A stretch of DNA of 64,000 nucleotides, taken from NCBI RefSeq assembly GCF_000974985.2, contig NZ_LAVA02000064.1:62001-126000 (forward strand), written 5' to 3'. Within the stretch, counting starts at the first letter, position 1; each line of letters starts with the position of its first letter. This DNA comes from Streptomyces mangrovisoli. GTDB taxonomy: Bacteria; Actinomycetota; Actinomycetes; Streptomycetales; Streptomycetaceae. Positions 36,048 to 44,265 of this stretch are shown here, piece by piece. Under the pieces are notes generated by a model that saw nothing but the letters and a program-made list of their open reading frames with translations, ran no database searches and had not been told where the DNA came from. The translations under genes and the position numbers were made by a program.

Positions 36048-37157
36048 CTATTGTCCGCGCGCCCGGCGCGCCATCTCGTGCAGCACCGTGGAGGTGGGCA
36101 CGGGCGCCTGCCGGACACCGGTGAGCTTCTGGTTCAGATACGTGGCGCGGTCGGCCGTGGCCGCCGTGAACTCGGCGGCGTCCCCCTGCGGCCGGAATCC
36201 GTGCTTCACGGCGAGCCTGCGCAAGGCCGGGTCGGTGCTGAGCAGTTCGCCGAGCGCGCGCCCGGTGTCGGTCAGCGGGACCACGGTGTGGTCGCTGTTG
36301 ACGGTGGTGTCCGGGTAGAGCACCACCAGGTCGTCGGCGCCGTGCTGCTGTGTCAGCAGGGTCGCGACCTGGGACTCGTACACGAGCACCAGCGGGTTGC
36401 CGGCGCCGCTGACGAAGTCCCGGAACGGGCCGTCGGAGCTGGACTGCTGGGCGCCCTGGACGCTGATCAGCTTGCGCATCAGCGGCGCCGTGCGGTCGAT
36501 GTCGGCCTGGCCCGCCGCCACCTTGCCGCCGTTCGCCACGTAGGAGGCGGCCGCGAGATACAGGGCGCCGGAGTTGGAGGTCTCCGGGTCGGTGCTGGCG
36601 ATGTACAGGGTGCCGCTCAACTCGCCGTGCGCGGACGCCCCCTTGAGCTGCTGCCAGGTGCGGTCGTGCCGCACCGCGTCGAGATAGGCGCTCATCCGCA
36701 GGATGCCGCGGCCCTTGCCGTCGAGCGTGGCCAGTCCGTTCGCCGCGAGCACGGCGGCCGCGCTGCGGTGGGCGACCACGACCAGCGGCGAGTAGAAGGG
36801 CCGCGGGAGCGGTTCCCGGGCGTGGTACTTCGCGGCCAGCGCGTCGGCGGGCGCCTGGCTGGACGGGAAGGCGAGGTCGTACCCCTTGAGGTCGAGACCC
36901 TCCATGGCCCAGGACCCGGAGGTCTCGGCCTTGACGGTGTAGCCCTTGGCGGCGAGGGCCTTCACCACGTCGGGATCGGCGAAGAACTCGGCCTTCTCCG
37001 ACCCGATCACTGCGCGCACGGTCTTCGTTGCCGTGCTCGTGTCCCCGTTGTTCCGGCCCGTGACGACGGCGGCCACCACGCCACCGATCAGCAGCACCGC
37101 GAGGACGATTCCCGCTATGCGTCTCACGTCCCGGAGCGTGCTCTCGGAATCAGACAT
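36048..37157 (-). CDS. Membrane-anchored solute-binding-like protein
   Basis: 369 residues from the ATG at 37157; an ATG 17 codons upstream adds an unlikely leader. One N-terminal membrane helix (IAGIVLAVLLIGGVVAAVVTG) has no cleavage site, so the rest stays tethered outside. The domain is a type II periplasmic binding fold: VRAVIGSEKAEFF, YDLAFPSSQAPADAL, TDPETSNSGALYLAAASYVA and PLVLVYESQVATLL. The SNSG/NPLV pattern is shared with the lipoprotein downstream, so the two likely arose by duplication. No permease or ABC ATPase is nearby; sensing rather than uptake is suggested. First gene of the four-gene minus-strand operon. Confidence 0.85.
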   Translation of the reverse strand: MSDSESTLRDVRRIAGIVLAVLLIGGVVAAVVTGRNNGDTSTATKTVRAVIGSEKAEFFADPDVVKALAAKGYTVKAETSGSWAMEGLDLKGYDLAFPSSQAPADALAAKYHAREPLPRPFYSPLVVVAHRSAAAVLAANGLATLDGKGRGILRMSAYLDAVRHDRTWQQLKGASAHGELSGTLYIASTDPETSNSGALYLAAASYVANGGKVAAGQADIDRTAPLMRKLISVQGAQQSSSDGPFRDFVSGAGNPLVLVYESQVATLLTQQHGADDLVVLYPDTTVNSDHTVVPLTDTGRALGELLSTDPALRRLAVKHGFRPQGDAAEFTAATADRATYLNQKLTGVRQAPVPTSTVLHEMARRARGQ

Positions 37158-37338
37158 TCCCGGTCGGGACGGGTGAACGGGGGGTGTCCAGGCGTTCCCG
37201 GTATGCAACCGGAGCCGGGCCTTCCGGCGAGCGGGCGACCTGGACCCTCACCGGGCCGGGGCGGGAGGTCATGGCGCCCGGTCCGCGCGTCGCTGCGGGT
37301 GCACGCGGACCGGGGCCGATGGGGGACCCCGCGGGGGG

Positions 37339-37746
37339 TCAGTGGGCCGCGCTCAACTCCTCCGCGGCGGCGTGGGCGTCCATCCGTTCGGCGGCGAGGA
37401 TCGCCGCCGCGGTGTCGGCCCGGGAGGCCGCGACGACCAGGGCGCGCCCCGCGAGGGCGTGCGCCCTGCGGTGCAGCACCGTGGGCGCCGCGGCGGAGGT
37501 CGCCGTCGCGCGCAGCGGGGGACGTCCGCCGCGCAGCCGCGCCACCTGGGTGGCGAGCCGCTCGGCCGCGGTGTCGAGGTCGGTGGACGGGGTCAGCGTG
37601 CGCAGCTCGTCGGTGACGGCCAGCAGCGCGGCGAGATGACCCGCGAGCTGGATGTCCAGCTCCTCCTCGCGCGACCGGTGGGGGAAGTCGGAGGTGGCGC
37701 GGGCCATCGTCGTGTGGACCGACTTGGTGCGGATCGGTTCGTACAT
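37339..37746 (-). CDS. Small helical protein of unknown function
   Basis: 135 residues, Ala-rich and mostly helical (DIQLAGHLAALLAVTDELRTL, HRRAHALAGRALVVAASRAD). No family recognised. AGGAGG lies seven bases before the ATG. Further upstream a -10-like TAGGAT (37781-37776) and an inverted repeat at 37784-37798 give a regulated promoter, so the gene is probably real and stress- or ligand-controlled. Confidence 0.72.
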   Translation of the reverse strand: MYEPIRTKSVHTTMARATSDFPHRSREEELDIQLAGHLAALLAVTDELRTLTPSTDLDTAAERLATQVARLRGGRPPLRATATSAAAPTVLHRRAHALAGRALVVAASRADTAAAILAAERMDAHAAAEELSAAH

Positions 37747-37783
37747 GGATGGCCTCCTGTGCAGTGGCAGAAGCCATCCTAGC

Positions 37784-37798
37784 TTAGATTTCGTCTAA
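37784..37798. promoter_or_regulatory. Inverted repeat TTAGA-N5-TCTAA, candidate operator
   Basis: TTAGATTTCGTCTAA is a perfect 5-base inverted repeat. It sits directly upstream of the -10-like TAGGAT of the gene at 37339-37746 and is strikingly AT-rich for this genome. A dimeric repressor bound here would cover the promoter spacer. The binding protein is unknown. Confidence 0.5.
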
Positions 37799-37910
37799 AG
37801 TTGTGGCGATGACAGAACTCGTCCGGCCGACCGCGTGTGGTGAGCGGACGGGGCGGGAAGCGTGCCGGTCCGCGGCCGTTGTGGTGGCGGTCCGGTCCGC
37901 GGCCGGCGGC

Positions 37911-39122
37911 CTACGGCTGTCCGTAGCCGTCCAGGAACGTGCCGATCCGGGTGACCGCGTCCCGCAGGTCGTCCACCGAGGGCAGGGTGACCACCCGGAA
38001 GTGGTCCGGCTCCGGCCAGTTGAAGCCGGTGCCCTGCACCACCATGATCTTCTCGCTGCGCAGCAGGTCGAGGACCATCTGCCGGTCGTCCTTGATCTTG
38101 AAGACCTTGGGGTCCAGGCGCGGGAAGAGGTACAGCGCGCCCTTCGGCTTCACGCAGGTCACGCCCGGGATCTGGGTGAGCAGCTCGTGCGCGACGTCCC
38201 GCTGCTCGCGCAGCCGCCCGCCCGGCAGCACCAGGTCGTTGATGGTCTGGCGGCCGCTGAGCGCGGCGACCACGCCGTGCTGGCCCGGCATGTTGGCGCA
38301 CAGGCGCATGTTCGCCAGGATCGTCAGGCCCTCGATGTAGGAGTCGGCGTGCGCCCGCGGGCCGGAGATGGACATCCACCCCACCCGGTAGCCGGCCACC
38401 CGGTACGCCTTCGACATGCCGTTGAAGGTGAGGGTGAGCAGATCGGGGGCGATCTTCGCGGTGGGGGTGTGCGTGGTGCCGTCGTAGAGGATCTTGTCGT
38501 AGATCTCGTCCGAGCAGACCAGCAGGTTGTGCCGGCGGGCGATGTCGGTGATCCCCTTCAGCATCGCCTCGTCGTACACCGCGCCCGTGGGGTTGTTCGG
38601 GTTGATGATGACGATCGCCTTGGTGCGGTCGCTGACCTTGCGCTCGATGTCGGCGAGGTCGGGCATCCAGTCGGACTGCTCGTCGCACCGGTAGTGCACG
38701 GCGGTGCCGCCGGAGAGCGACACGGCGGCGGTCCACAGCGGGTAGTCGGGCGCGGGGACCAGGACCTCGTCGCCGTCGTCCAGCAGGCCCTGCATCGCCA
38801 TCACGATCAGCTCGGAGACGCCGTTGCCGATGAAGACGTGCTCGACGTCGGTCTCGATGCCGAGGGTCTGGTTGTGCATCACCACCGCGCGGCGGGCGGC
38901 GAGCAGGCCCTTGGCGTCGCCGTAGCCGTGCGCCGTGGAGACGTTGCGGAGGATGTCCTCCAGGATCTCCGGCGGGCACTCGAAGCCGAACGCCGCCGGG
39001 TTGCCCGTGTTCAGCTTGAGGATGCGGTGACCGGCAGCCTCCAGCCGCATCGCCTCCTCGAGCACCGGGCCCCGGATCTCGTAACAGACGTTGGCGAGCT
39101 TCGTCGACTGGATCACCTGCAT
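37911..39122 (-). CDS. PLP-dependent aminotransferase, AlaA-like (class I)
   Basis: 403 residues from the ATG at 39122, which gives MQVIQSTKLANVCYEIRGPV as in AlaA-type alanine aminotransferases. Class I motifs: NTGNPAAFGF, the aromatic cofactor contact YPLWTAAV, INPNNPTGAVYDE with the Asn-Pro turn, CSDEIYDKILYDG, and the Schiff-base lysine in FNGMSKAYRVAGYRVGW. It transfers amino groups between alanine (or another amino acid) and 2-oxoglutarate/pyruvate. Monocistronic: the neighbours on both sides are divergent or unrelated. Confidence 0.92.
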   Translation of the reverse strand: MQVIQSTKLANVCYEIRGPVLEEAMRLEAAGHRILKLNTGNPAAFGFECPPEILEDILRNVSTAHGYGDAKGLLAARRAVVMHNQTLGIETDVEHVFIGNGVSELIVMAMQGLLDDGDEVLVPAPDYPLWTAAVSLSGGTAVHYRCDEQSDWMPDLADIERKVSDRTKAIVIINPNNPTGAVYDEAMLKGITDIARRHNLLVCSDEIYDKILYDGTTHTPTAKIAPDLLTLTFNGMSKAYRVAGYRVGWMSISGPRAHADSYIEGLTILANMRLCANMPGQHGVVAALSGRQTINDLVLPGGRLREQRDVAHELLTQIPGVTCVKPKGALYLFPRLDPKVFKIKDDRQMVLDLLRSEKIMVVQGTGFNWPEPDHFRVVTLPSVDDLRDAVTRIGTFLDGYGQP

Positions 39123-39286
39123 GACTGGGAGCTTACGGCCCGGTAACGGCGTTTGGCCCGTGTTTTCCGCCACGTGAGACGGCGTGCCGCGGGTGATTGC
39201 CGCCCTCCGTGTTCCGCCGGACCGGGTGGTATCTAGAATTCCCCGGCCATGTCCAGGCATCCCACTACGGAAACGGGGCGCACGGC

Positions 39287-40015
39287 GTGAATGCCGCCAA
39301 CGATGCCACGGACGCCTTCGGTGTCCAGGGCGAGGGCCGCACGGGTGACCTGCCCGGCGCGGTGCCGAACGTCTACCATCCGGGGCTCGTCGACGCCCCG
39401 GAGTACGACGCGTACGCCGACCCCGCGGCGGCGCACGGCTGGCAGAACGCGTACGACGAGACGCGCGAACTGCCCCGGGTCGCCGACCTCGCGCCGCCGG
39501 GTCCCGGCGCCCCGACCGCCGGTGCGGACGACGGGGGACGGGCGGGGCGCCGGCGGGCCCTGAAGAAGTCGAACCGGTCGGGCTCGCGCCGGGTCGCGAC
39601 GGCCGTCGGCGCGGTGGGCGCCCTGTCGCTGGCCGCCGTCATCGCGGGGCTCACCTTCTCCGGGTCGTCCTCGCCCGACGGCTCCCAGGGCACGGCGGGG
39701 CGGGGCGGCGCGAGCGCCGACGACTCCGCGCCGGGCGACGCGGCCTCGTCGGCGACGGCGTCCGCGTCCTCCGCGGCCGTGAGCGAGAGCGCGCTGCCGT
39801 TGAGCGCGACCACCACGGCGGGCGCCTCCGCCGCGGCCCCCTCGGTGACGGCGACGAGCACGCCCGCCGCCGCGACGGCGTCGGCCGGCCGGACGTCCGC
39901 CCCGCCGGCGTCCGTCTCGCCCTCGCCGACGACCGCGTCCGCCTCCGCGACGACCCCCACGCCGAGCGTCAGCTACCCGACCCACGGCCACGGGCACGGT
40001 CACGGGCGCGGCTAG
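39287..40015 (+). CDS. Membrane protein with Ser/Thr/Ala-rich outer region and His-Gly tail
   Basis: 242 residues from GTG at 39287 (NAANDATDAFGVQ); the start is uncertain because there is no clear Shine-Dalgarno. The N-terminal 95 residues are acidic and Tyr-rich (VYHPGLVDAPEYDAYADP). A basic patch (RRRALKKSNRSGSRR) and one membrane helix (VGALSLAAVIAGLTFSG) follow. About 110 residues then form a mucin-like Ser/Thr/Ala/Pro spacer outside the cell. The C-terminus is THGHGHGHGRG, which may bind metal. No enzymatic domain. Divergent from the aminotransferase, with about 160 bases between. Confidence 0.75.
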   Translation: MNAANDATDAFGVQGEGRTGDLPGAVPNVYHPGLVDAPEYDAYADPAAAHGWQNAYDETRELPRVADLAPPGPGAPTAGADDGGRAGRRRALKKSNRSGSRRVATAVGAVGALSLAAVIAGLTFSGSSSPDGSQGTAGRGGASADDSAPGDAASSATASASSAAVSESALPLSATTTAGASAAAPSVTATSTPAAATASAGRTSAPPASVSPSPTTASASATTPTPSVSYPTHGHGHGHGRG

Positions 40016-40085
40016 TGCGGTCGCAGCGCTAGGGACACGACCAGGCGTCCGGCCGGGGACACGGCCGCAGTCCGCGTGGCTTCCT

Positions 40086-40118
40086 GAGCCCTCGCCCCCT
40101 CCTCCGGGGCGGGGGCTC
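40086..40118 (+). terminator. Terminator after the Ser/Thr-rich membrane protein
   Basis: A 13-base-pair stem (GAGCCCTCGCCCC at 40086-40098 with GGGGCGGGGGCTC at 40106-40118, one T-G wobble), a seven-base loop CTCCTCC, followed by TT. About 70 bases past the stop codon. Confidence 0.7.
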
Positions 40119-40257
40119 TTCGCCGTGCCCGCGCGTTCAAAGGCCCGGCTCACAGGGCTTCTTGTCGGACCCTCTCTCCGGCCTCAGAATGTCCATGACA
40201 AAACAAGGCTCGGCCGGAAGATCTCCGGCCGTTCCCGTCCGAAGAGGGGACCCCCAC

Positions 40258-41085
40258 ATGAAGAAGCCTCTTCTCGCCGTGCTCGGCACCCTGGTCGTCA
40301 CCGGGGCGGGCGTGGCACCCGCGGTCGCCGCTCCCCAGGCGCCCGCCGCGGTGACCGTCACCTACGCGGGCACCGTCTCGCTCAGCAACTGCTCCGGCTC
40401 CGTCATCCGGTTCGCCGGTTCGGCGGACAGCGACCCGGCGCTCGTCATGACCAACGGCCACTGCCTGGAGACCGGCTTCCCGGCGGCCGGCGAGGTCATC
40501 ACCAACCAGTCCTCCAGCCGCACGTTCGGGCTGCTGAACTCCTCCGGCAGCAAGGTCGCCACGCTCCGCGCCAACCGGGTCGTGTACTCGACCATGACCG
40601 ACACGGACGTCACGATCTACCGCACCACCACGACGTACGCGGCGATCAAGAGCTCCTACGGCATCAGCGCGCTCACCCTCAGCGCCACGCACCCGACCGC
40701 CGGTGCCGCCATCAAGGTGGTGTCCGGCTACTGGAAGACCACGTACACCTGCGCCATCGACGGGTTCGTGTACCGGCTGAAGGAGGGCGACTGGACCTGG
40801 AAGGACTCGGTCCGCTACACCTCCGCCTGCAACACCATCGGCGGCACCTCGGGCTCCCCGGTGATCGACACCTCCACCGGCCTGGTGGTCGCCGTCAACA
40901 ACACGGGCAACGAGGACGGCGAGCGCTGCACGGAGGACAACCCGTGCGAGGTCGACGAGAACGGCAACGTCACCGTGCGCGAGGGCATCAACTACGCCGA
41001 GGAGACCTACCTCATCCCCGCCTGCTTCACCACGGGCAACGTGCTGAACCTGAGCGCCTCGGGCTGCACCCTGCCCAAGCCGTGA
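40258..41085 (+). CDS. Secreted trypsin-like serine protease (S1 fold)
   Basis: 275 residues; GAGGGGA lies before the ATG. Signal peptide MKKPLLAVLGTLVVTGAG with AVAAPQAP as the cleavage region. Chymotrypsin-fold triad: H68 in VMTNGHCL, D117 in TDTDVTIY and S200 in GGTSGSPVID. Cys pairs are C45/C69 and C165/C191, a third near C925-type positions in ERCTEDNPCE, and C-terminal AC and GC. The Asp/Glu-rich insert at about 222-240 (NEDGERCTEDNPCEVDENGN) may bind calcium. An extracellular protease; no propeptide of the alpha-lytic type is seen. Confidence 0.88.
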   Translation: MKKPLLAVLGTLVVTGAGVAPAVAAPQAPAAVTVTYAGTVSLSNCSGSVIRFAGSADSDPALVMTNGHCLETGFPAAGEVITNQSSSRTFGLLNSSGSKVATLRANRVVYSTMTDTDVTIYRTTTTYAAIKSSYGISALTLSATHPTAGAAIKVVSGYWKTTYTCAIDGFVYRLKEGDWTWKDSVRYTSACNTIGGTSGSPVIDTSTGLVVAVNNTGNEDGERCTEDNPCEVDENGNVTVREGINYAEETYLIPACFTTGNVLNLSASGCTLPKP

Positions 41086-41161
41086 CCCGTCCCCGGTAGC
41101 AGCGCGACGGCCGTCGGGACACGGCCGTGGCGCCACGGGGTGGTGACCGCGCGCGGGCCCG

Positions 41162-42772
41162 TCACACCGGGGTACGGCGGACCGCCCGTCCGGCCAGTAC
41201 GTCCGTGCGGTGCCCGTCCTCGATCACGAACCGGCCGTCGATCAGGACGTGCGGGATGCCCGTCGGCAGCGCCCGCGGCTGCTCGAAGGTGGCCCCCGCC
41301 GCGACCGAAGCCGGATCGAACAGCACCAGGTCCGCCCGGTACCCCTCGCGCACCAGCCCCCGGTCCGGCAGCCGCAGCCGCGCGGCCGGCCGGCCGGTGA
41401 GATGCGCGACGCACTCCTCCAGCGGCAGCACTCCCAACTCCCTTGCGTAGCGCCCGAGATAGTGCGGGAAGGTGCCGTACGCCCGCGGATGCGGCTTGGC
41501 GCCGCGCAGGATGCCGTCGGAGCCGCCCGTGTGCACCCGGTGCCGCATGATCGCGCGGACGTTCTCCTCGTGGCCGACGTGCTGGAGCACCGTCGGGCCG
41601 AGCCGGTCGGCGAGCAGCAGCCGCCGGGCCGTGGTCCACGGGGCCTCGCCGAGCCGGTCCGCGGACTCCTGGACCGTACGGCCGACGTACTCCGCGAGCG
41701 CCGGGTCGCCCACCCCGGAGATCTCCACCGTGTCCCAGTCCACCGGGACCCCGTGGCAGCCGTCCGCGCCGGTGACCTCCAGGTCGTACCGGATCCGCTC
41801 GGCGGTCGCCTCGTCGCCCAGCCGGGCCAGGACCTCCGCGGGGCCGCCCGCGCCCGCCCAGCCGGGCAGCAGCGCCGCCAGCGTGGTCGAGCCGGGGGTG
41901 TACGGGTAGGTGTCGAAGCTGAGGTCCGCCCCGGCGTCCAGCGCCTGGTCCAGCAGCGCCAGCAGCTCGGGCGCCCGGCCCTCGTTCACGCCGAAGTTCA
42001 GCGTCGCGTGGGCCAGATGCAGCGCGCAGCCCGCCTCGCGGGCCAGCGCGATCATCTCCGCGTACGCCTCCAGGGCCCCGGCGCCGTAGGAACGGTGGTG
42101 CGGGCAGTAGTAGCCGCCGTACTCCGCCACCACCCGGCACAGCGCGGTCAGTTCACCGTCCTCGGCGTACATCCCGGGCGTGTAGGTGAGTCCGGACGAC
42201 AGCCCCATCGCACCCTGTTCGAGCCCCTCCGCGACCAACCGCCGCATCCGGTCCAGCTCCCGCGCGGTGGCGGGCCGGTCCGCCCAGCCGACGACCAGCG
42301 CCCGGACCGTGCCCTGCGGGATCAGATAGGCCGCGTTCACGGCGATCCCGCGGTCCAGGCGGTCCAGGTACTCGCCGACCGAGCGCCAGTCGAAGTCGAC
42401 GTCGTCGCCGGGCCCGTTCCAGCCGGTGATCGCGCGCCGCACCTCGGCCAGCGTGCGGTCGTCGACCGGGGCGTACGACAGCCCGTCCTGGCCCAGCACC
42501 TCCAGGGTGACGCCCTGCGCCGCCTTCGCGCAGTGGCCGGGGTCGGTGAGCAGGGCGAGGTCGGAGTGGGCGTGCATGTCGATGAAGCCGGGCGCGAGGA
42601 CCAGGCCCTCCGCGTCCAGCTCCCGGCGCGCCTTCGGGCGCTGGCACCCGGCGGCGGCCGCCTCCTTGACGATCGAGACGATCCGGCCGCCGTCGACCAC
42701 CACGTCCGCGCGGTAGGCGTCGCCGCCGGTGCCGTCGACGACGTCCGCGTCCCGGACGACCAACTCCTCCAT
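41162..42772 (-). CDS. N-acyl-D-amino-acid deacylase (D-aminoacylase, amidohydrolase family)
   Basis: 536 residues. Amidohydrolase zinc motif DMHAHSD (H67, H69), YCPHHRSYG, ALHLAHATLNFG, and the catalytic Asp region TGGSDGILRG near residue 417, as in D-aminoacylases. It releases free D-amino acids from N-acyl-D-amino acids. Cytoplasmic. It is separated by only 10 bases from the upstream PLP enzyme, which would use the released D-amino acid; the two form an operon divergent from the PfkB-IclR-RidA operon. Confidence 0.92.
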   Translation of the reverse strand: MEELVVRDADVVDGTGGDAYRADVVVDGGRIVSIVKEAAAAGCQRPKARRELDAEGLVLAPGFIDMHAHSDLALLTDPGHCAKAAQGVTLEVLGQDGLSYAPVDDRTLAEVRRAITGWNGPGDDVDFDWRSVGEYLDRLDRGIAVNAAYLIPQGTVRALVVGWADRPATARELDRMRRLVAEGLEQGAMGLSSGLTYTPGMYAEDGELTALCRVVAEYGGYYCPHHRSYGAGALEAYAEMIALAREAGCALHLAHATLNFGVNEGRAPELLALLDQALDAGADLSFDTYPYTPGSTTLAALLPGWAGAGGPAEVLARLGDEATAERIRYDLEVTGADGCHGVPVDWDTVEISGVGDPALAEYVGRTVQESADRLGEAPWTTARRLLLADRLGPTVLQHVGHEENVRAIMRHRVHTGGSDGILRGAKPHPRAYGTFPHYLGRYARELGVLPLEECVAHLTGRPAARLRLPDRGLVREGYRADLVLFDPASVAAGATFEQPRALPTGIPHVLIDGRFVIEDGHRTDVLAGRAVRRTPV

Positions 42773-42782
42773 CGCAGGCCTC

Positions 42783-44048
42783 CTAGAAGAACGTCCGGAT
42801 GTAGTCGACCACCGTGCCGTCGGCCTCGGCCACCGGGATCAACTGCCACTTGTCGAAGGTCGTGCAGGGGTGGGACAGGCCGAGCCCGACCCAGTCGCCG
42901 ACCTCGACGTCCGCCTCCGGGCCGGTGTCGAGCCACGCGTGCTGGTCGGACAGGCGGGCCACCGACACGCCGGTCGCGGGGCGTTCGACACCGTCGCGGC
43001 GCACCGCCAGGGCCACCGGCAGATCCAGGTCGTGGGCCGCGTCGCGCTTGCCCGCGTTGGCGAACGCCTGCTCGGGCGACGGCCGCGACACCACCTGCGC
43101 CCACAGCCGGAACGCGGGCTCCAACGCGCCTTCCCCGGGCACCCGGTTGAACGGCGTCAGCCTGCGGTAGTGCCCGTCGTCGTGCGACACGTACGCGCCC
43201 GAGCGCAGCAACTTGAGCACGGGGAGGGACAGTTCCGGAATCTCGGCGAAGACCTCGGCGACCGTGTCGAACCACGCGCTGCCGCCCGCGCTCACCACGA
43301 TCTCGTCCGCGCCCCCGAACCGGCCCTCCTTGTCGAAGCCGGCGGCCAGCGCCACCAGCCGGGACAGCCAGGCGCCCACCCGCTCCGGGTCCGCGCCCGG
43401 CACCTCGCCCTCGTAGCCCGCCACGCCGACCAGCCGCAGGTGCCGTGCGGCCGCCACCGCGTCCGCGACCCGCGCGCACTCCGCCTCCGTGCGCACCCCG
43501 GTCCGCGCGCCGTCGCCCGCGGCGAGTTCGATCACGACGTCCAGCGGGCGCCCGCTCCCCGCGAGAGCCGCGTCCATCAGCTCCACGCCGCGCACCGAGT
43601 CGACGTAGCAGACGAAGCGGAAACCGGGGTCGGCCGCCAGCTCGCCGGCGATCCGGCGCAGCGCCGCCGGGTCGACCAGCTCGTTGGCGAGGAAGATCCG
43701 CCGCACGCCGAACGCCCGCGCCACCCACACCTGGTGGGGGACGGCGAGCGTGATGCCCCACGCGCCGCGCTCGATCTGCCGATCGAACAGCTGGGGGGCC
43801 ATGGTCGTCTTGCCGTGCGGGGCGAACGCGAGGCCGTGCCGGACCGCGTACGTCTCCATCAGGCGCAGATTGTGCTCCAGGCGCTCGGCGGACAGGGCGA
43901 GAACGGGCGTGGTGAAGCCGCCGTCGAACAGGTTCCGGCGCTGCGCGGTGAGTTCCCCGACGGTCAGCCCCTCGGCGTCCGGGGGCAGCCCCTTGAAACG
44001 GTGACCGACCCGCTCCGCGGCCAGCCCGGCAAGCGCTTCGGACCTCAT
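42783..44048 (-). CDS. PLP-dependent amino acid deaminase / D-threonine aldolase-like (fold type III)
   Basis: 421 residues. The alanine-racemase-type barrel starts at about residue 45. The PLP lysine lies in FAPHGKTTMAPQLF, early in the barrel, as in D-serine dehydratase and D-threonine aldolase. The C-terminal domain carries SDQHAWLDTG and GLSHPCTTFDKW, with His and Cys positioned as in the zinc site of D-serine dehydratase. It probably removes ammonia from D-Ser/D-Thr-type amino acids, giving reactive enamines. It precedes the deacylase in the operon, and RidA, which hydrolyses enamines, is encoded by the divergent operon. Confidence 0.88.
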   Translation of the reverse strand: MRSEALAGLAAERVGHRFKGLPPDAEGLTVGELTAQRRNLFDGGFTTPVLALSAERLEHNLRLMETYAVRHGLAFAPHGKTTMAPQLFDRQIERGAWGITLAVPHQVWVARAFGVRRIFLANELVDPAALRRIAGELAADPGFRFVCYVDSVRGVELMDAALAGSGRPLDVVIELAAGDGARTGVRTEAECARVADAVAAARHLRLVGVAGYEGEVPGADPERVGAWLSRLVALAAGFDKEGRFGGADEIVVSAGGSAWFDTVAEVFAEIPELSLPVLKLLRSGAYVSHDDGHYRRLTPFNRVPGEGALEPAFRLWAQVVSRPSPEQAFANAGKRDAAHDLDLPVALAVRRDGVERPATGVSVARLSDQHAWLDTGPEADVEVGDWVGLGLSHPCTTFDKWQLIPVAEADGTVVDYIRTFF

Positions 44049-44066
44049 CGACCCTCCTGATCAGGT

Positions 44067-44087
44067 ACGTTGCGTCCTGTGCAACGT
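44067..44087. promoter_or_regulatory. Candidate IclR operator between the divergent D-amino-acid operons
   Basis: ACGTTGC-GTCCTGT-GCAACGT is a perfect 7-base inverted repeat with a 7-base centre, 19 bases upstream of the deaminase start. A third half-site, ATTGCG, follows at 44090-44095. The repeat lies in the 217-base region from which both operons start; the IclR gene sits in the plus-strand operon. Confidence 0.6.
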
Positions 44088-44265
44088 CCATTGCGTATGT
44101 CGCTCACCGCTGTCTAACATCTCGCCCGACACGGGGTCAACGAACCGGCTCCGTCCGCCCGCCCCGCTCGCGCCGCCCGTCTCGCCCCGCTCGACCTCGC
44201 GCGCCCCGCCCCGCTCGACCCGCCCGCCTCGCCCACCGCGCCCGCCCCGAGGAGCCCCGAGCACC

